The notes beneath the pieces are model-generated. The model was not told where the DNA came from. It did no database searches and saw nothing but the letters and a program-made list of their open reading frames with translations. The position numbers were made by a program, and so were the translations under genes. Positions 7,003 to 8,659 of a stretch of DNA of 8,659 bases are shown one piece after another. The DNA is from Atribacterota bacterium (GTDB taxonomy: Bacteria; Atribacterota; Phoenicimicrobiia; Phoenicimicrobiales; Phoenicimicrobiaceae). The DNA lies in NCBI GenBank assembly GCA_030668465.1, contig DAOUTX010000036.1:1-8659 (forward strand), given 5' to 3'. Positions within the stretch are counted from its first letter, which is position 1. Every line of letters begins with the position of its first letter.

Positions 7003-7608
7003 ATGGATAATATAATTATAAGAAAAGGTAGAACTGAAGACGCACAAGATTTTTCTCAGCTTATTTTATTGTCTGCGGCTACTTTCTTCTCATCTATTTT
7101 TGCTTCTAATACAGAAGAGATAATGAAAAAAATATTTTAACAGCCAGGTAATCTTTTTAGTTTTGAACATTCATATTTTATTGAAGTGAATAATAAGATA
7201 GCGGGAATGGCATTAGGATATAATTGGGAACAGAAAAGGCGGGAAGAGCTGTATACCGGCCTACTACTGGTTAAATATTTGAAATGGAGTTTTTTCACAA
7301 GAATATTTTATTTACTTAAAGCACAGAGTTTAGTGGGGAAAGTTTTAGAAAATGAATACTACCTCAGTAATATCGCTGTATATCCCGCGTTTAGAGCTCT
7401 TGGATTAGGAACAAAGCTTTTTTCAGAAATTAAACGAGAGTCAGATAAAACTGGCGCCAACAAAATCGTTTTAGATGTAGAGACCAATAACAAAAGAGCG
7501 ATTAAATTATATGAGAAACTTGGCCATATCATAAAATGGAGAACACCATCTATAAAAATTAAAAAAGAAACTTTTGAATTCTTTAGAATGCTTAAAGTTT
7601 TGGAATAA
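7003..7608 (+). pseudogene. GNAT acetyltransferase interrupted by one in-frame stop
   Basis: From ATG 7003 the frame gives 45 codons, starting MDNIIIRKGRTEDAQDF, then TAA (7138-7140), then continues unbroken for 155 codons to TAA 7606-7608. Both halves fit a single GNAT N-acetyltransferase of about 200 residues. The first has the usual opening strand and first helix. The second has NIAVYP, the acyl-CoA loop RALGLG (R at codon 131) and the motif B segment NKRAIKLYEKLG. No frameshift or deletion is needed, so a single base change explains the break, suggesting recent inactivation. An upstream in-frame ATG at 6994 is possible; 7003 has GGGAA 8 bases before it. A restart at GTG 7186 could make a 140-residue piece with the CoA-binding core but has no clear ribosome binding site. 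The substrate is unknown. A sequencing error would restore the gene. Confidence 0.75.
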
Positions 7609-7661
7609 GATAGCTAGGACACTTAATGGTAGAAAGTGCCCGGGGATACAATTTAGGAAGA

Positions 7662-7702
7662 AAAATCTCGCTTTCTCAGGAAGAGGGCGGGATTTTCTTT
7701 TT
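7662..7702 (+). terminator. Strong Rho-independent terminator
   Basis: AAAATCTCGC (7662-7671) pairs with GCGGGATTTT (7687-7696) over ten positions with one G-U pair; the loop can fold further. A T-rich run (TTTTCTTTTT, 7693-7702) follows. It ends the acetyltransferase transcript and insulates the FAD gene downstream. Confidence 0.8.
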
Positions 7703-7721
7703 AAAAATTGTTATTTTTTAT

Positions 7722-7750
7722 TTGTCTTATCTATAGAAATACTATAAAAT
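7722..7750 (+). promoter_or_regulatory. Candidate sigma-70-type promoter of the FAD-dependent oxidoreductase gene
   Basis: TTGTCT (7722-7727) and TAAAAT (7745-7750) are separated by 17 bases; TATAAA (7743-7748) overlaps at a 15-base spacing. It lies directly after a strong terminator and 38 bases before the ATG, so a promoter is expected here. Confidence 0.5.
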
Positions 7751-7788
7751 TAATACGTGTAAGAAAAATAATTTAAAGGTGAGATGAT

Positions 7789-8659
7789 ATGAAGAAGAAA
7801 GAGTATGACGTAATTATTATTGGTGCAGGGCCAGCTGGGATTTTTACTGCCCTTGAGCTGACCAGGAAGAATAATATTTCTGTATTGATATTAGAAAAAG
7901 GGGAAGAGATTGAAAAAAGAGAGTGTCTGATGAGAAGTAAAAATGGCGGCTGTTTTCATTGTTCCCCCTGTGCAATAATCTCCGGATGGGGAGGAGCAGG
8001 CGCCTTTAGTGACGGTAAACTAAATTTATCTACCGAAATTGGGGGGCAGTTAGATAATTATATTGATAAAGATAGGGTAGCTGAATTAATTGAATACGCT
8101 GATGATATTTACCTCGAATTTGGAGCAGATAAAACTGTTTACGGTACAGATGAAGAAGAGATAGATATTCTCAAGAAAGAAGCTTCTTTGGCAAAATTGA
8201 AATTGATACCTACAAGGATTAGACATTTGGGGACAGAAAAATGCGTAGAAATATTAAAAAAGATGCAGGATTACTTGAGGACTAAAATTAATATTAAGAC
8301 AGATGCCAAGGTTAAAGAAATATTAGTAGAAAAAGGAAAGGCAATAGGAATTGAGACGGTAAAAGGTGAAATAATTAAAGGAAAATATATAGTGGCTATG
8401 CCGGGGAGGGCAGGTTCTGAATGGCTAAAAGAGCAAGCAGAAGCTCTGGATATAAAAATAGCTAATAACCCGGTAGATGTTGGGGTGAGGGTTGAGGTTC
8501 CGGCTGTAGCTATGAAACGATTAACTGATGCGATATACGAATCAAAATTAGTCTATTATACACAGATATTTGATGATAGAGTTCGTACTTTCTGCATGTG
8601 TCCTTATGGTGAAGTGGTAACTGAATTTAATGACGGTATCGCTTCGGTAAATGGACACA
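7789..8659 (+). CDS. FAD-dependent oxidoreductase (COG2509-like), 5' part
   Basis: The first 290 codons of a gene that continues past the window. The N-terminus is a classic FAD-binding Rossmann fold: strand YDVIIIGAGPAGI with GxGxxG at G12-G17, and E36 (in LILEKGE) placed to bind the ribose of FAD. A cysteine cluster follows: C46, then CFHCSPC giving CxxCxxC (C55, C58, C61), then a glycine-rich GWGGAGAFSDGKL (66-78). Further on comes RTFCMCPYGEVV (266-277). These fit the COG2509 group of uncharacterised FAD-dependent dehydrogenases. The cysteines could hold a metal or Fe-S cluster, but this is inference. AGGTGA (7777-7782) lies 6 bases before the ATG and confirms the start. A strong terminator upstream and its own promoter suggest independent transcription. 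The reaction and substrate are unknown; no signal peptide is seen, so it is probably cytoplasmic. Confidence 0.85.
   Translation, partial: MKKKEYDVIIIGAGPAGIFTALELTRKNNISVLILEKGEEIEKRECLMRSKNGGCFHCSPCAIISGWGGAGAFSDGKLNLSTEIGGQLDNYIDKDRVAELIEYADDIYLEFGADKTVYGTDEEEIDILKKEASLAKLKLIPTRIRHLGTEKCVEILKKMQDYLRTKINIKTDAKVKEILVEKGKAIGIETVKGEIIKGKYIVAMPGRAGSEWLKEQAEALDIKIANNPVDVGVRVEVPAVAMKRLTDAIYESKLVYYTQIFDDRVRTFCMCPYGEVVTEFNDGIASVNGH

Overview
The window comes from a low-GC bacterium. Most start codons are preceded by clear Shine-Dalgarno sequences, AGA and ATA codons are common, and GGDEF and HD-GYP cyclic-di-GMP proteins, which are typical of Bacteria, are present. The protein types (stacked PAS sensors with a KEQLI-type coiled-coil leader, and a COG2509-like FAD protein with a CxxCxxC cluster) would suit an anaerobic Firmicutes-like or Atribacterota-like lineage. 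That placement is inference and cannot be settled from this window. All genes lie on the + strand, but most are separated by gaps with their own signals, so this looks like a series of single-gene units rather than one operon.

Positions 1-1800 form a miscellaneous accessory segment. It holds the C-terminal tail of a beta-lactamase-like serine hydrolase, a class I SAM-dependent methyltransferase of the 'CNNGREL' type, a small protein with two SH3-like repeats, and the decayed C-terminus of an alpha/beta hydrolase carrying an internal TAA. A YoaP-type GNAT acetyltransferase with a C-terminal domain follows (1852-2619).

The core is a pair of cytoplasmic cyclic-di-GMP enzymes of nearly equal size. 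The first (2853-4706) is PAS-PAS-GAF-GGDEF, a diguanylate cyclase with intact active site and I-site. The second (5064-6926) is PAS-PAS-PAS-HD-GYP, a phosphodiesterase with intact metal ligands and GYP loop. They begin with similar coiled-coil leaders but carry different sensor sets, so one locus encodes both synthesis and breakdown of the same messenger under separate inputs. The cyclase has a good sigma-70-type promoter whose -10 box lies inside a perfect 14-bp palindrome. The 357-bp gap between the two genes suggests separate transcription.

Downstream is a second GNAT gene (7003-7608), complete except for one in-frame TAA at codon 46. It is followed by a strong terminator, a promoter, and the first 290 codons of an FAD-dependent oxidoreductase that runs off the window.

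I do not see a clearly new multi-gene system. The points most worth a second look are the tandem cyclase/phosphodiesterase pair, the palindromic promoter, and the two genes or remnants interrupted by single stop codons. No tRNA, rRNA, CRISPR array, transposase or complete insertion sequence was recognised.
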